From Hoeflea sp. BAL378 (GTDB lineage Bacteria > Pseudomonadota > Alphaproteobacteria > Rhizobiales > Rhizobiaceae): a stretch of 64,000 bases of DNA. The notes below the pieces were generated by a model that was not told the DNA's origin, made no database searches, and worked only from the letters and a program-made list of their open reading frames with translations. Positions 47,974 through 57,478 of the stretch are shown here, one piece after another. The stretch spans positions 1 to 64,000 of the forward strand of contig NZ_JRJG01000044.1 of the NCBI RefSeq assembly GCF_000759435.1. Direction: 5' to 3'. Positions within the stretch are counted from its first letter, which is position 1; every line of letters begins with the position of its first letter. A program made the translations under genes and the position numbers.

Positions 47974-49177
47974 AGCGATCCGGCTGGCGCTGCAGGCCAT
48001 CCTGAGAAACATGTTCCGGTCGTTCCTCACGGTGCTGGGCATCGTCATCGGCGTGGCCGCGGTGATCGCCATGGTGACCGTGGGACAGGGCTCGACCGAC
48101 CAGGTCGAGGCCGATGTCTCCACGCTCGGCACCAACCTCTTGATGATCCGCCCCGGCCAGCCGTCGCAAGGCCCCGGCTCCGGCGTGGGCGGCACCGCGG
48201 CGAGCCTCACGCTCAAGGATGTCGACGCCATCGAGGAGCAGATCCCCAGCGTCATGGTGGCCACGCCCAGCAATTCCCGGGCGATGACGGTGATCTTCGG
48301 CAATGTCAACTATTCGACCACGGTGACGGGGACCGACACGCGCTTCCTCACCGCCCGCGACTGGCCGCTCGAAAGCGGCCGGGCCTTTTACGAAAGCGAG
48401 CTCAGGACCGGCTCCTCGGCCTGCATCCTCGGCAACACGGTGAAGACAAAGCTGTTCGGCGGCAGCGATCCGCTGGGCGCCAGCATCCGCCTCAAGCAGA
48501 TCTCCTGCCGGGTCATCGGCGTGCTGGAAGCCAAGGGCGCCTCGAGCTTCGGCACCGACCAGGACGACATCGTGCTGGTCCCGATCCGCGCCTTCCAGCG
48601 CCGCATCGCCGGCAACCAGGATGTGTCGATGATCTTTGCCTCGATCCGCAACGGCATCTCCACCGACAAGGCCAAGGCCGACATCGAACGGCTGATGCGC
48701 GAGCGCCGGCGCATCGGCCCCTTCGAGGAAGACGATTTCAACGTCTTCGACATGAAGCAGATCTCGTCGATGCTGACCGGCATCACCAGCGTGCTCACCG
48801 GCCTGCTCTCGGCGGTCGCCGCCGTGAGCCTGCTGGTCGGCGGCATCGGCATCATGAACATCATGCTGGTCTCGGTCACCGAGCGCACCCGCGAGATCGG
48901 CATCAGGCTCGCTGTCGGCGCCACCGAGGGCCAGGTGCTGCTGCAGTTCCTGGTCGAATCCATCGTGCTGTCGCTGATCGGCGGGCTGATCGGCATCATG
49001 CTCGGCCTGGCGCTGGGCCTGTTGGGGTCGCGGCTGCTGTCGATCCCCTTCGCTCCCAATCCGAGCCTGATCCTGGCGGCCTTCCTGTTCTCGGCGATGG
49101 TGGGGATCGTGTTCGGCTATTTTCCCGCGCTCCGCGCCGCCCGGATGGATCCGATCGAGGCCCTGCGCCACCAGTAA
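47963..49177 (+). CDS. MacB-like ABC transporter permease
   Basis: A 404-residue FtsX/MacB permease with four transmembrane helices: one near the N-terminus ([18 protein letters not shown]), a periplasmic MacB core domain of about 220 residues, and three C-terminal helices. The conserved [28 protein letters not shown] coupling segment is present, and the chain ends [10 protein letters not shown], typical of the family. The ATG at 47963 lies inside the ATPase gene; longer starts are unlikely. It forms a type VII ABC exporter with the two preceding genes. Confidence 0.93.
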
Positions 49178-49334
49178 AGGTCTTGTGATTTCAGGAAGTT
49201 GCTGGCCAGTCTTGGCGAAATGAATCGCGGACTTGAGAAAAAGAATCCGGCGAGCGCCACCTGCATTGACGCGATCTTGAATAGGCGCCCGAAATCAGGC
49301 TGACGGCTGGCTGTCGCGGCGATAGGATCGTCCC

Positions 49335-50441
49335 ATGCTGTTTGACCTGCCCGACCCCGACACCCTCTACGAAGCGCTTCTGGCGCGCGATCCCTTCTAT
49401 GACGGCCGCGCCTATGTCTGCGTCTCGTCGACCGGGATCTTCTGCCGGCTGACCTGCCCGGCGCGCAAGCCCAAGCGCGAGAACTGCAGCTTCTACGCCA
49501 CGGTGGGAGAATGCATCCAGGCCGGCTACCGCGCCTGCAAGCGGTGCCACCCGCTGGCGCCCGCGGCCGAGGCCGAACCGGCGATCAGGGTGCTGCTCGC
49601 GGCGCTGAGCGAACGCAAGGGGCACCGCTGGAGCGAGCCCGACATCGTCCGGATGGGGCTCGACCCCTCCACCGTGCGCCGCGCCTTCAACCGGCATTTC
49701 GGCATGACGTTCCTCGAGATCGCGCGGCTCGAGCGGCTGCGCAACGGCCATGTGGCGCTGGCAGGCGGCGGCAAGGTGATCGAGGCGCAGATCGATGCGG
49801 GATTCTCCTCGCCCGGCGCCTTCCGCGCTGCCTTCGCGCGGCTGATGGGACAGCCGCCGAAGAGTTTTGCCGCCGACGCGGCCGTCAAGGCGGACTACAT
49901 CGACACGCCGCTCGGCGCGATGATCGCGCTCAGCGACCGGACGCATCTGCATCTTCTCGAATTCGCCGACCGCAAGGCCCTGCCCGCGGAATTGCGGCGG
50001 ATGCACCAGGTGTTCAAGGGCAGGATCGGCATCGGCAGGCTCGGTCCGATGGATCAGCTCGAGGCCGAGCTCGAGGCCTATTTCTCCGGGCGGGACGCGC
50101 GTTTCAGCGTGCCCCTGGCGTTCCATGGCAGCGACTTCACAAAGGCGGTGTGGCGCGCGCTGGTCGACATCCCGGCCGGCGAGACAAGAAGCTACAGCGC
50201 GCTTGCCCGCCAGGTCGGACGGCCTTCGGCGGTCCGGGCGGTGGCGCGCGCAAACGGCGCCAACCAGATCGCGCTGCTGGTGCCCTGCCACCGGGTGCTG
50301 GGCGCCGACGGATCGCTCACCGGCTATGGCGGCGGGCTGTGGCGCAAGCAGAAACTGATCGAGATCGAGCGGAGCCATGCCCGCGCGATCCGGCCCGGCG
50401 CACCCTCGCACGCCGCCCTCGACGGCCAGCGCGCGCCGTAA
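49335..50441 (+). CDS. ada: bifunctional Ada: transcriptional activator and O6-methylguanine-DNA methyltransferase
   Basis: A 368-residue Ada regulator. The N-terminal zinc domain has C37, C41, C68 and C71 (FCRLTC then ACKRCHP), C37 being the expected methylphosphotriester acceptor. A single AraC-type HTH region follows (residues 85-180), then the methyltransferase domain with active C318 in LVPCHRVLG. It repairs alkylated DNA and, once methylated, activates the adaptive response. No AlkB is adjacent. The upstream gap of 157 bp shows no clear ada box. Confidence 0.94.
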   Translation: MLFDLPDPDTLYEALLARDPFYDGRAYVCVSSTGIFCRLTCPARKPKRENCSFYATVGECIQAGYRACKRCHPLAPAAEAEPAIRVLLAALSERKGHRWSEPDIVRMGLDPSTVRRAFNRHFGMTFLEIARLERLRNGHVALAGGGKVIEAQIDAGFSSPGAFRAAFARLMGQPPKSFAADAAVKADYIDTPLGAMIALSDRTHLHLLEFADRKALPAELRRMHQVFKGRIGIGRLGPMDQLEAELEAYFSGRDARFSVPLAFHGSDFTKAVWRALVDIPAGETRSYSALARQVGRPSAVRAVARANGANQIALLVPCHRVLGADGSLTGYGGGLWRKQKLIEIERSHARAIRPGAPSHAALDGQRAP

Positions 50442-50961
50442 GCCCTCGAATTGCCCCGCCCCGCCTTTTCGAGCCGAAGCCACGCGATGCGGGCGCCAAC
50501 GGCCGGGCGCACGGCTGATTCCGTTGTAACGAACCCCCGCAGTGTCGGACTTATATAGAGTTCGATTGACCTGTCGATGCGACCTGTACCGCCGGGACGT
50601 CAAATTCCGAACACTATCGCGCGGAAGACTTATCCAGCACGCGTTCAATGAAATTCTTTCTTCCAGAATAGTGCGAAAATTTTCATCAATACATGCACGA
50701 AACTCAGATTTATGCAATTTCCGGTCAAAACATCTTCAAAGCCGGAGCACCAATCATTTCGCGTAAAAATTAAATACAACAACTCACAGTATTTATATGC
50801 GTTTCGTTAACGATTCAGACACCGGTTTTTGCGATTCTGGTTTCACGTCGAAACGGATTGTGCCAACTGGCGGCGAAACGAGACAGGCGCAATACCCGTG
50901 CTGTGGAGGAAGCATCTCCAGCGATACGGCCTATTTGAAACGAAGTACTGGAGACGACAGA
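50442..50961. other. 520-bp intergenic region with AT-rich island
   Basis: The block from about 50641 to 50820 is near 36 percent GC by direct count (64 of 180), against roughly 65 percent around it. It holds TAAAAATTAAATAC-type A/T runs. Open frames inside it (including an in-frame upstream extension of the chemoreceptor) lack ribosome-binding sites. It probably contains the chemoreceptor promoter, but I cannot place it confidently. Confidence 0.55.
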
Positions 50962-52740
50962 ATGAGCTTCCACAGCATCGTATCATCCGATGACAAGAAT
51001 ATTCTCACTGCCTTGAAAAAATCCCTCGCCGTCATCGAGTTTGACATGTCCGGAAATATCCTGACCGCCAATGACAGTTTCTGTCAGACGCTGGGGTATG
51101 AGCTCTCGGAAATCAAAGGCAAGCATCACCGCATCTTTGTCGATCCGGCTGAAGCCGCCACTCCCGCCTACGCGGAATTCTGGAAGAAGCTGGGCCGCGG
51201 CGAATTCGACAAGGCGCAGTACAAGCGCATCGGCAAGGGCGGCAAGGAAATCTGGATCGAGGCCACGTACAACCCGGTCATGCGCGGCGGCAAGCCTTAC
51301 AAGGTAATCAAGTTCGCCACCGACGTCACCGCCCAGAAGCTCAAGGCCGCCGAGGACAGCGGCAAGCTGGACGCCATCTCCCGCTCCCAGGCCATCATCG
51401 AGTTCCATGTGGACGGGACCATCATCACCGCCAACGAGAACTTCCTTTCAGCGCTCGGCTACAGCGCCGCCGAAGTGAGCGGCAAGCACCACCGCATGTT
51501 CTGCGAAACCGCCTACACCCAGACCGCCGCCTATGCGGACTTCTGGAAGAAGCTCGGATCGGGCGAGTTCGTTTCCGACGAATTCCTGCGCATCGGCAAG
51601 GGCGGGCGCAAGGTCTATATCCAGGCCTCCTACAACCCGATCTTCGATGCGGACGGCAAGGTGTTCAAGGTGGTCAAGTTCGCCACCGACGTGACCGAGC
51701 GCGTGAGCAACGTGGAATCCCTGTCGCACGGGCTCGACCGCCTTGCCGGCGGCGACCTCACCTACCAGATTTCGGAGCCCTTCCAGCCGGCGCTGGAGCC
51801 GCTGCGGGTCAACTTCAACCAGGCCACCCAGGGCCTGTGCGAGGCCATGCAGTCGGTCTCGGAGAATGCCAGGGCGATCTCGTCCGGTTCGGAGGAAATC
51901 CGCATCGCCGCCGATTCGCTCTCCAAGCGGACGGAGAACCAGGCCGCATCGGTCGAGGAAACCGCGGCCGCGCTCGAGGAGATCACCAAGACGGTCGCCT
52001 CCTCCAGCGAGCGGGCGGAAGAAGCCGGCCAGTTGGTCGCCAAGACCAAGAAGGATGCAGAAAACTCGGGCCACGTGGTCGAGAAGGCGGTTGTCGCCAT
52101 GGCCGAGATCGAAAGCTCGTCCAAGGCGATCACCAACATCATCAACGTCATCGACGACATCGCCTTCCAGACCAACCTGCTGGCGCTCAATGCCGGCGTC
52201 GAAGCGGCGCGGGCCGGCGAGGCCGGCCGCGGCTTCGCGGTTGTCGCCCAGGAAGTCCGCGAACTCGCCCAGCGCACCGCGACGGCCGCCAAGGAGATCA
52301 AGGGCCTGATCACCGCCTCCGGCGAGCAGGTCAAGACCGGCGTGGCGCTGGTCGGCGAGACCGGCAAGGCGCTCGTCAGCATTGTCGAGCAGGTCAAGCT
52401 GATCAACGCCAATGTCCAGGCCATCGTCACCGGATCGCGGGAACAGTCCACCGGGCTCAACGAGATCAACATGGCAGTCAACACCATGGACCAGGGCACC
52501 CAGCAGAACGCCGCGATGGTCGAGGAATCGACCGCCGCCAGCCACAGCCTGGCGCAGGAGGCGGCTTCGCTGTTCCATCTGCTCTCGCGCTTCAAGACCA
52601 ACGGCAGCACCGGCCATTCCGCGCCAAGGGCCGTGGCGGCGAATTCGCACGCGGCGCCCCAGCGCGCGGCGCCGGCGCGGCAACGGGCAGCCTTTCACGG
52701 CAACGCCGCCGTCGACACATCGGAATGGGAAGAGTTCTGA
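50962..52740 (+). CDS. soluble methyl-accepting chemotaxis protein with two PAS domains
   Basis: A 592-residue chemoreceptor with no transmembrane segment. Two tandem PAS domains (about residues 20-135 and 140-255) share the [24 protein letters not shown] / [22 protein letters not shown] pattern, implying duplication; each may bind heme or flavin, but no ligand residue is certain. A HAMP-like linker ([18 protein letters not shown]) leads to the signalling domain, whose tip is [20 protein letters not shown]. The chain ends EWEEF, a CheR/CheB-tether-like pentapeptide. GGAG eight bases before ATG 50962 selects the start. Cytoplasmic redox or energy sensing is likely. Confidence 0.93.
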   Translation: MSFHSIVSSDDKNILTALKKSLAVIEFDMSGNILTANDSFCQTLGYELSEIKGKHHRIFVDPAEAATPAYAEFWKKLGRGEFDKAQYKRIGKGGKEIWIEATYNPVMRGGKPYKVIKFATDVTAQKLKAAEDSGKLDAISRSQAIIEFHVDGTIITANENFLSALGYSAAEVSGKHHRMFCETAYTQTAAYADFWKKLGSGEFVSDEFLRIGKGGRKVYIQASYNPIFDADGKVFKVVKFATDVTERVSNVESLSHGLDRLAGGDLTYQISEPFQPALEPLRVNFNQATQGLCEAMQSVSENARAISSGSEEIRIAADSLSKRTENQAASVEETAAALEEITKTVASSSERAEEAGQLVAKTKKDAENSGHVVEKAVVAMAEIESSSKAITNIINVIDDIAFQTNLLALNAGVEAARAGEAGRGFAVVAQEVRELAQRTATAAKEIKGLITASGEQVKTGVALVGETGKALVSIVEQVKLINANVQAIVTGSREQSTGLNEINMAVNTMDQGTQQNAAMVEESTAASHSLAQEAASLFHLLSRFKTNGSTGHSAPRAVAANSHAAPQRAAPARQRAAFHGNAAVDTSEWEEF

Positions 52741-52812
52741 TGCCCTGCGCATCCCCCCGGATGCGCCAGGCAGCACGCCCTGCCTGAGCTGATCGGGCGC
52801 CGCGGAATAAAC

Positions 52813-52846
52813 AAAAGCCTTCCGGACCCGGGTCCGGAAGGCTTTT
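52813..52846. terminator. perfectly palindromic bidirectional terminator (chemoreceptor / holC)
   Basis: A 17-bp inverted repeat starting AAAAGCCTTCCGGACCC (52813-52829) pairs with its complement (52830-52846), leaving T-runs at both ends. It lies between convergent genes. Confidence 0.9.
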
Positions 52847-52887
52847 GCGTTGATGGCGGACGGCGACCGGCCCGCCTGCCTGCCCCG

Positions 52888-53337
52888 TCAGGCCTTCTTT
52901 TCCCAGCGCCGGTCCGGGGTCTGCTGCCAGTAGGTCAGCGAATGGCCGCCGGACTTGAGCGTCTTCCACTGGGCGCGGGCGGCCTCGAGCTGAAGCTGGT
53001 CGTGGCCGTCGAACATCATCACCAGCCGCTCGACGCCCTCGAGCGCCGGAATCGCCGCGCCGTCTGCAACGAAGCGGACGCTGGCGCCGTTCGCCGCTTC
53101 GGCTGCGAGCGTCAACAGCACCGGCTGGCGCGCGGCATGCGGCCCGTGCTCCAGGCCATGCGGCAGGAAACTGTCCTCCCGGTAGGTCCACAGGTGGCTG
53201 TCGAGCGCGGCGCAGCGTTCCTCGCTGCCCATGTGCACGGACACGCGCCAGCCGCGATCGAGGCTTTTTTCCAGAAGCGGCGGCAGCGCCTCCTCGAGCC
53301 GGGATTCGGTCAGGTGATAGAACAGGACGTCGGCCAC
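52888..53337 (-). CDS. holC: DNA polymerase III chi subunit
   Basis: A 149-residue HolC-type protein that links the clamp-loader to SSB at the replication fork. Typical features are VLFYHLTESRLEEALPPLLEKSL at the start, the SHLWTYREDSFLPHG motif, and PVLLTL followed by the VERLVMMFDGHD segment. Start is GTG at 53337, 5 bp after the pepA stop; the open frame runs upstream into pepA without similarity. pepA-holC order is widely conserved in proteobacteria. Confidence 0.93.
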   Translation of the reverse strand: MADVLFYHLTESRLEEALPPLLEKSLDRGWRVSVHMGSEERCAALDSHLWTYREDSFLPHGLEHGPHAARQPVLLTLAAEAANGASVRFVADGAAIPALEGVERLVMMFDGHDQLQLEAARAQWKTLKSGGHSLTYWQQTPDRRWEKKA

Positions 53338-53342
53338 CGGGC

Positions 53343-54830
53343 CTAGCTCTCGTAGTTGGCGCGGACCAGCTCGTCGAGCAGCCGCACGCCGAAGCCCGAC
53401 GCCCAGGACTGGTTGACGTCGGTGGAGGGCGAGCCCATGGCGGTGCCGGCAATGTCCAGATGCGCCCAAGGCGTGTCCTTGACGAAGCGCTTGAGGAACT
53501 GGGCGGCAGTGATCGAGCCGGCATAGCGGCCGCCGGTGTTCTTCATGTCGGCGAATTTGGAATCGATCATCTTGTCGTAGTCCGCGCTCAGCGGCAGGCG
53601 CCAGACCCGCTCCTCGGTCACCTCCCCGGCCTTCGTCAACGCCTGCGAGAGAGCGTCGTCGTTGGAGAACAGGCCGGCGTGATGCTGGCCGAGCGCCACC
53701 ATGACCGCGCCCGTGAGCGTCGCCAGATTGATCATCACCGCCGGCTTGAACCGTTCCTGGCAGTAGGTGAGCGCGTCGCACAGCACCAGCCGCCCCTCGG
53801 CGTCGGTGTTGATGATCTCGATGGTCTGGCCCGACATCGAGCGGACAATGTCGCCCGGACGCTGGGCGGCGCCGTCGGGCATGTTCTCGACCAGGCCGAT
53901 GATGCCGATGGCGTTGACCTTGGCCTTGCGCCCGGCCAGCACATGCATCAGGCCGGTGACGGCCGCCGCTCCGCCCATGTCGCCCTTCATGTCCTCCATG
54001 CCGGCCGCGGGCTTGATCGAGATGCCGCCGGTGTCGAAGACCACGCCCTTGCCAACGAAGGCGACCGGCTTGTCCTTGGGCTTGCCGCCCTGCCAGCGCA
54101 TCACCGCCAGGCGCGGCGGCCGGGCCGAGCCGAGCGAGACACCCAGCAGCGCCTCCATCTTGAGCTTCTTCATCTCCTTCTCGGTGAGGATCTCGACCGT
54201 GACGCCCAGGGCTTCGAGGTCCTTGGCGCGGGCGGCGAACTCGACCGGGCCCAGCACATTGGCGGGCTCATTGACCAGGGTGCGGGCGAGCGCCACGCCT
54301 TCGGCCACCACCTGGCGGCTGGCGAAGGCCTTCTTGCAGTCGGCCGCATCGCCGTGCTGGAAGACAACGCTCACCTTGCGGGAGTCGCGCTCCTCATCCT
54401 CGGGCTTCTTGGTCTTGTAGGTGTCGAAGGCATAGGACCGCATCAAGAGCCCGAGCGCCATGTCGGCGGCAGCCTCCGCCGACGGCGCGCCGCCGTCGCC
54501 CAGAAGCACGGTCACCTTCCTGGCCTTGCCGATCAGCGTGAAGATCTTGCCGCCGATCCGCATCCATTCGTACGCGGAGAGCTTGTCCGGCTCGCCGGTG
54601 CCGACCAGCGCGATGCGGTCGGCGGGCGCATCGACCGGGGCGATGACATCGATGGTCGAAAACGACTTGCCGGTGAACTCGGACACCTTGACCGCCTTTT
54701 CAAGCTGGCCCGCCGGATCCGCCGCCTTGACGGCTTGCGAGACCGGCTCGGACACCGAACCCATGGCGACAACCAGTCCTCCTGAGACTTTTGCGGTTTT
54801 GGAAAAACTGATTTCAATGCTGATCGACAT
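53343..54830 (-). CDS. pepA: leucyl aminopeptidase (cytosol aminopeptidase)
   Basis: A 495-residue M17 metallopeptidase removing N-terminal residues. The bimetal site is visible in [18 protein letters not shown] (Lys and Asp), [11 protein letters not shown] and [14 protein letters not shown] (the M17 signature). The N-terminal macro-like domain covers residues 1-165. The ATG at 54830 ([14 protein letters not shown]) is chosen; 67 further open codons upstream have no similarity. The C-terminus ends with RLLDELV. It forms a unit with holC. Confidence 0.96.
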   Translation of the reverse strand: MSISIEISFSKTAKVSGGLVVAMGSVSEPVSQAVKAADPAGQLEKAVKVSEFTGKSFSTIDVIAPVDAPADRIALVGTGEPDKLSAYEWMRIGGKIFTLIGKARKVTVLLGDGGAPSAEAAADMALGLLMRSYAFDTYKTKKPEDEERDSRKVSVVFQHGDAADCKKAFASRQVVAEGVALARTLVNEPANVLGPVEFAARAKDLEALGVTVEILTEKEMKKLKMEALLGVSLGSARPPRLAVMRWQGGKPKDKPVAFVGKGVVFDTGGISIKPAAGMEDMKGDMGGAAAVTGLMHVLAGRKAKVNAIGIIGLVENMPDGAAQRPGDIVRSMSGQTIEIINTDAEGRLVLCDALTYCQERFKPAVMINLATLTGAVMVALGQHHAGLFSNDDALSQALTKAGEVTEERVWRLPLSADYDKMIDSKFADMKNTGGRYAGSITAAQFLKRFVKDTPWAHLDIAGTAMGSPSTDVNQSWASGFGVRLLDELVRANYES

Positions 54831-55193
54831 GACGACTCCAGTGAAAATGCATGAATTGCGTTGCCGCCGATGTTCTCGTTTTCGCGGCGGAAGGCAAGCG
54901 CCCATGTGCGGACAAAGGCTGCGGACGAAGGCCGAGGCTGCCGGTCGTCCGACCGGAAACGGGACGAGGCGGAGCCGGCACGCCGGTTCGCCAAATCGCC
55001 GCAACCCCGGAAACCGCGGCCAATATTGCATTTGCGCGACATCGCTGCAAGAAACGGTTAACCGTGTTTGTTTGCCACAGATTATCCAATTTGCAGTTTA
55101 GTAAGGCTGGTGCATGGTGGAAATGGTCCAGACAGCAGCTACAGGCGCCAGACGAATCACGGCGCGGTCCGCCAGTTGCCCCGGAAAGGCGCA
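54831..55193. other. 363-bp divergent region between pepA and the lpt operon
   Basis: It must contain promoters for pepA (minus) and lptF (plus). The right part (55055-55105) is AT-richer and a plausible place for the lptF promoter, but no confident -35/-10 pair was found. GGAAAGG at 55182-55188 is the lptF ribosome-binding site. Confidence 0.4.
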
Positions 55194-56393
55194 ATGAAGC
55201 AAATCGAACGTTACATATTGCGCCGCATGAGCATGCTGACCTTCTGGTCGCTGACATCGGTCACTCTGCTGGTGATGACCACGCAGGTGCTGATCCGCGT
55301 CGACGTGCTGACCACCACGGGACAGGCGCTCGGCGCATTCCTGGCGCTTGCGGCCACGCTCATTCCCTCGGTGCTGTCCATCGTGGCGCCCTTCGCCGTG
55401 CTGATCGGGGTCAGCCAGGTGCTGTCGGGCATGAACGCCGACAGCGAGCTCGTGGTGGTGGAGGCCGCCGGCGTCAGGCCGATCACGGTGCTCAAGCCGG
55501 TGCTGATGCTGTCGGTCGCCGGCTCGATCATGGTGATTCTGCTGAGCCATTTCGTCGAGCCGTGGTCGAACCGCAAGCTGTACGACGTGCTGTCCCAGGC
55601 GCAGTCTGATCTGTTTTCGGTCGCGGTCCGCTCGGGCACCTTCATGCAGCTCGAAGACGGGCTCTATGTGCAGGTCAACGAGAAGCTGCCCGGCGGCGAG
55701 ATGGGCGGCATTTTCCTTGCCGATTCCCGCGCCGAGGACAATGAAACCATCTATTACGCCCGCAGCGGCGTGATCCGCAGCGCCGGCGACAAGCGCATTC
55801 TCTTTCTGGTCGACGGCGAACTGCAGCAGCGCAGCCTTTCCAATGACCAGATTTCGGTGGTCACCTTCACCTCCTACGCGCTCGACATGGCGGCCTTCGT
55901 GCCGGCGGGCGAGGCCGCGGTCCGCAGGCCCAAGGAGCACAGCACGGCCTACCTGCTCAATCCCGACCCCGAAGACTACTACGTCAAGAACGCTCCCCAC
56001 GTGATCAAGCAGGTGTTGACCGAACGCTTCTCGACCTGGCTCTACCCGCTGGCCTTCGGCCTGGTCAGCTTCGTCTTCCTCGGCAAGGCCCGCTCCAACA
56101 GGCACGAGCAGTTCCAGAACGGGGCGATCGTGGCGGCGATCACCATCGGCGCGCGCGGCTTCGGCTTCTACAGCGCCGACGAAGCCGGCGGCAGCGGGCT
56201 GATGGAGGTCCTCACCTACGCGGTTCCGGTGGCGATGATCGCGGTCTTCGGCTTCCTGGCGCTGACCGGCAAGACGCTGACGATTCCCAAGGCCTGGGCG
56301 CGGACCAACGACCGGCTGTTCGACTACGTCGCCGCGCAGATCCGGCGACGGCAGAACAGGCCCGGCGTCGCCGGCGACGGGAACTCGGCATGA
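55194..56393 (+). CDS. lptF: LPS export ABC transporter permease LptF
   Basis: A 399-residue inner-membrane protein of the YjgP/YjgQ family, which with LptG and LptB extracts lipopolysaccharide from the inner membrane. MKQIERYILRRMSM at the start, three N-terminal helices, a periplasmic beta-jellyroll (about residues 125-280) and three C-terminal helices match LptF. GGAAAGG precedes the ATG; the longer in-frame ORF is rejected. The stop overlaps lptG (ATGA). Confidence 0.93.
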   Translation: MKQIERYILRRMSMLTFWSLTSVTLLVMTTQVLIRVDVLTTTGQALGAFLALAATLIPSVLSIVAPFAVLIGVSQVLSGMNADSELVVVEAAGVRPITVLKPVLMLSVAGSIMVILLSHFVEPWSNRKLYDVLSQAQSDLFSVAVRSGTFMQLEDGLYVQVNEKLPGGEMGGIFLADSRAEDNETIYYARSGVIRSAGDKRILFLVDGELQQRSLSNDQISVVTFTSYALDMAAFVPAGEAAVRRPKEHSTAYLLNPDPEDYYVKNAPHVIKQVLTERFSTWLYPLAFGLVSFVFLGKARSNRHEQFQNGAIVAAITIGARGFGFYSADEAGGSGLMEVLTYAVPVAMIAVFGFLALTGKTLTIPKAWARTNDRLFDYVAAQIRRRQNRPGVAGDGNSA

Positions 56394-57478
56394 GCTTCCT
56401 TGTCCAGACCCTGTCGCGCTATTTCTTCCGGCGGTACATTGTGACGTTCACAAGCTACTGCCTGGCCATCCTGTTCCTGATCTTCCTGGTGGATTTCAAC
56501 GAATCCGGCCGGCGGATGTCGATGGCGACGGACTACACGATCTCCATCGGCCTCTTGATCTCGCTGCTCAGGGTGCCGACGGTGCTGCAGGCGCTGATCC
56601 CCTTCGTGGTGCTGATCGCCTCGATCGCCACGCTGTTGCAGCTCAACCGCAAATACGAGCTCGTCGTCACCAGGGCTGCGGGCGTCTCGGCCTGGCAGTT
56701 CCTGGCGCCGCTGATCCTCGCCAACCTGCTGATCGGCACGTTCTCCATCACCGCGCTCAACACGCTCGCCGCCAAGGCGCTGCAAAAGGCCGAGGACATC
56801 GTCGTCGAGCGCAATCTCGGCTCGCGGAATTCCAATTCGGCCCCGCCCTGGCTGAGGCAGAGGACCGCGGATGGCGACACCGTGCTCGGCGCGCGCGCCA
56901 CCTCCGACGGCGGCACCAAGCTGTCGGACGCGACCTTCTTCCTGTTTGACGGGGAGCAGCGGATCCGGGAACGGCTGGAGGCCGACAACGCGGTGTTGGG
57001 CGACGGCGTCTGGGAACTGACGGGCGTGAAGCGAATCCGGCGCTCCGAGCCGGTGGAACTTCTCGAAACGGCAACGGTGCCGACCAACCTCAAGGCGGAA
57101 TTCGTTGGCGAATCACTCACTTCCGCCGAGACGGTGCCGTTTTTTGAGCTGAGTGGGAAAATTGCAACGGCCAAGTCTTTCGGGCTTCCGGCCACCAGTT
57201 ACGAGATGCAGTTCCACCGTTTGGTGGCGCAACCGGCGCTTTTGGCGGCGATGACGCTGATAGCCGCAATGGTGTCGCTCAAATTTGTTCGCTTTGGCCA
57301 GTCTTTAACGGCGATCCTGGGTGGAATCCTGGCAGGCTTCGTGCTTTATGTCGTATCCGAACTGATCCAGGCGTTTGCAAATGCCGGGACCATCCCGCCT
57401 GTCGTCGCGGCTTGGCTTCCGGTCTTGGTCGCTTCGGCGTTGGGGACGACAGTGCTTCTCCACAAGGAGGATGGGTAG
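56390..57478 (+). CDS. lptG: LPS export ABC transporter permease LptG
   Basis: A 362-residue paralogue of LptF and its heterodimer partner. It begins LSRYFFRRYIVTFTSYCLAILF, has NRKYELVVTRAAGVSAWQFL as the conserved cytoplasmic coupling loop, a periplasmic jellyroll, and three C-terminal helices (MTLIAAMVSLKF to LVASALGTTVLL). It overlaps lptF by 4 bp and abuts lptD. AAGGAGG within its last codons is the lptD ribosome-binding site. Confidence 0.93.
   Translation: MSFLVQTLSRYFFRRYIVTFTSYCLAILFLIFLVDFNESGRRMSMATDYTISIGLLISLLRVPTVLQALIPFVVLIASIATLLQLNRKYELVVTRAAGVSAWQFLAPLILANLLIGTFSITALNTLAAKALQKAEDIVVERNLGSRNSNSAPPWLRQRTADGDTVLGARATSDGGTKLSDATFFLFDGEQRIRERLEADNAVLGDGVWELTGVKRIRRSEPVELLETATVPTNLKAEFVGESLTSAETVPFFELSGKIATAKSFGLPATSYEMQFHRLVAQPALLAAMTLIAAMVSLKFVRFGQSLTAILGGILAGFVLYVVSELIQAFANAGTIPPVVAAWLPVLVASALGTTVLLHKEDG

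Noticed and set aside
50797-50961. N-terminal extension of the chemoreceptor from ATG 50797
   Set aside because: The added 55 residues are unlike PAS chemoreceptors and lie in the AT-rich gap; a good ribosome-binding site precedes ATG 50962 instead.
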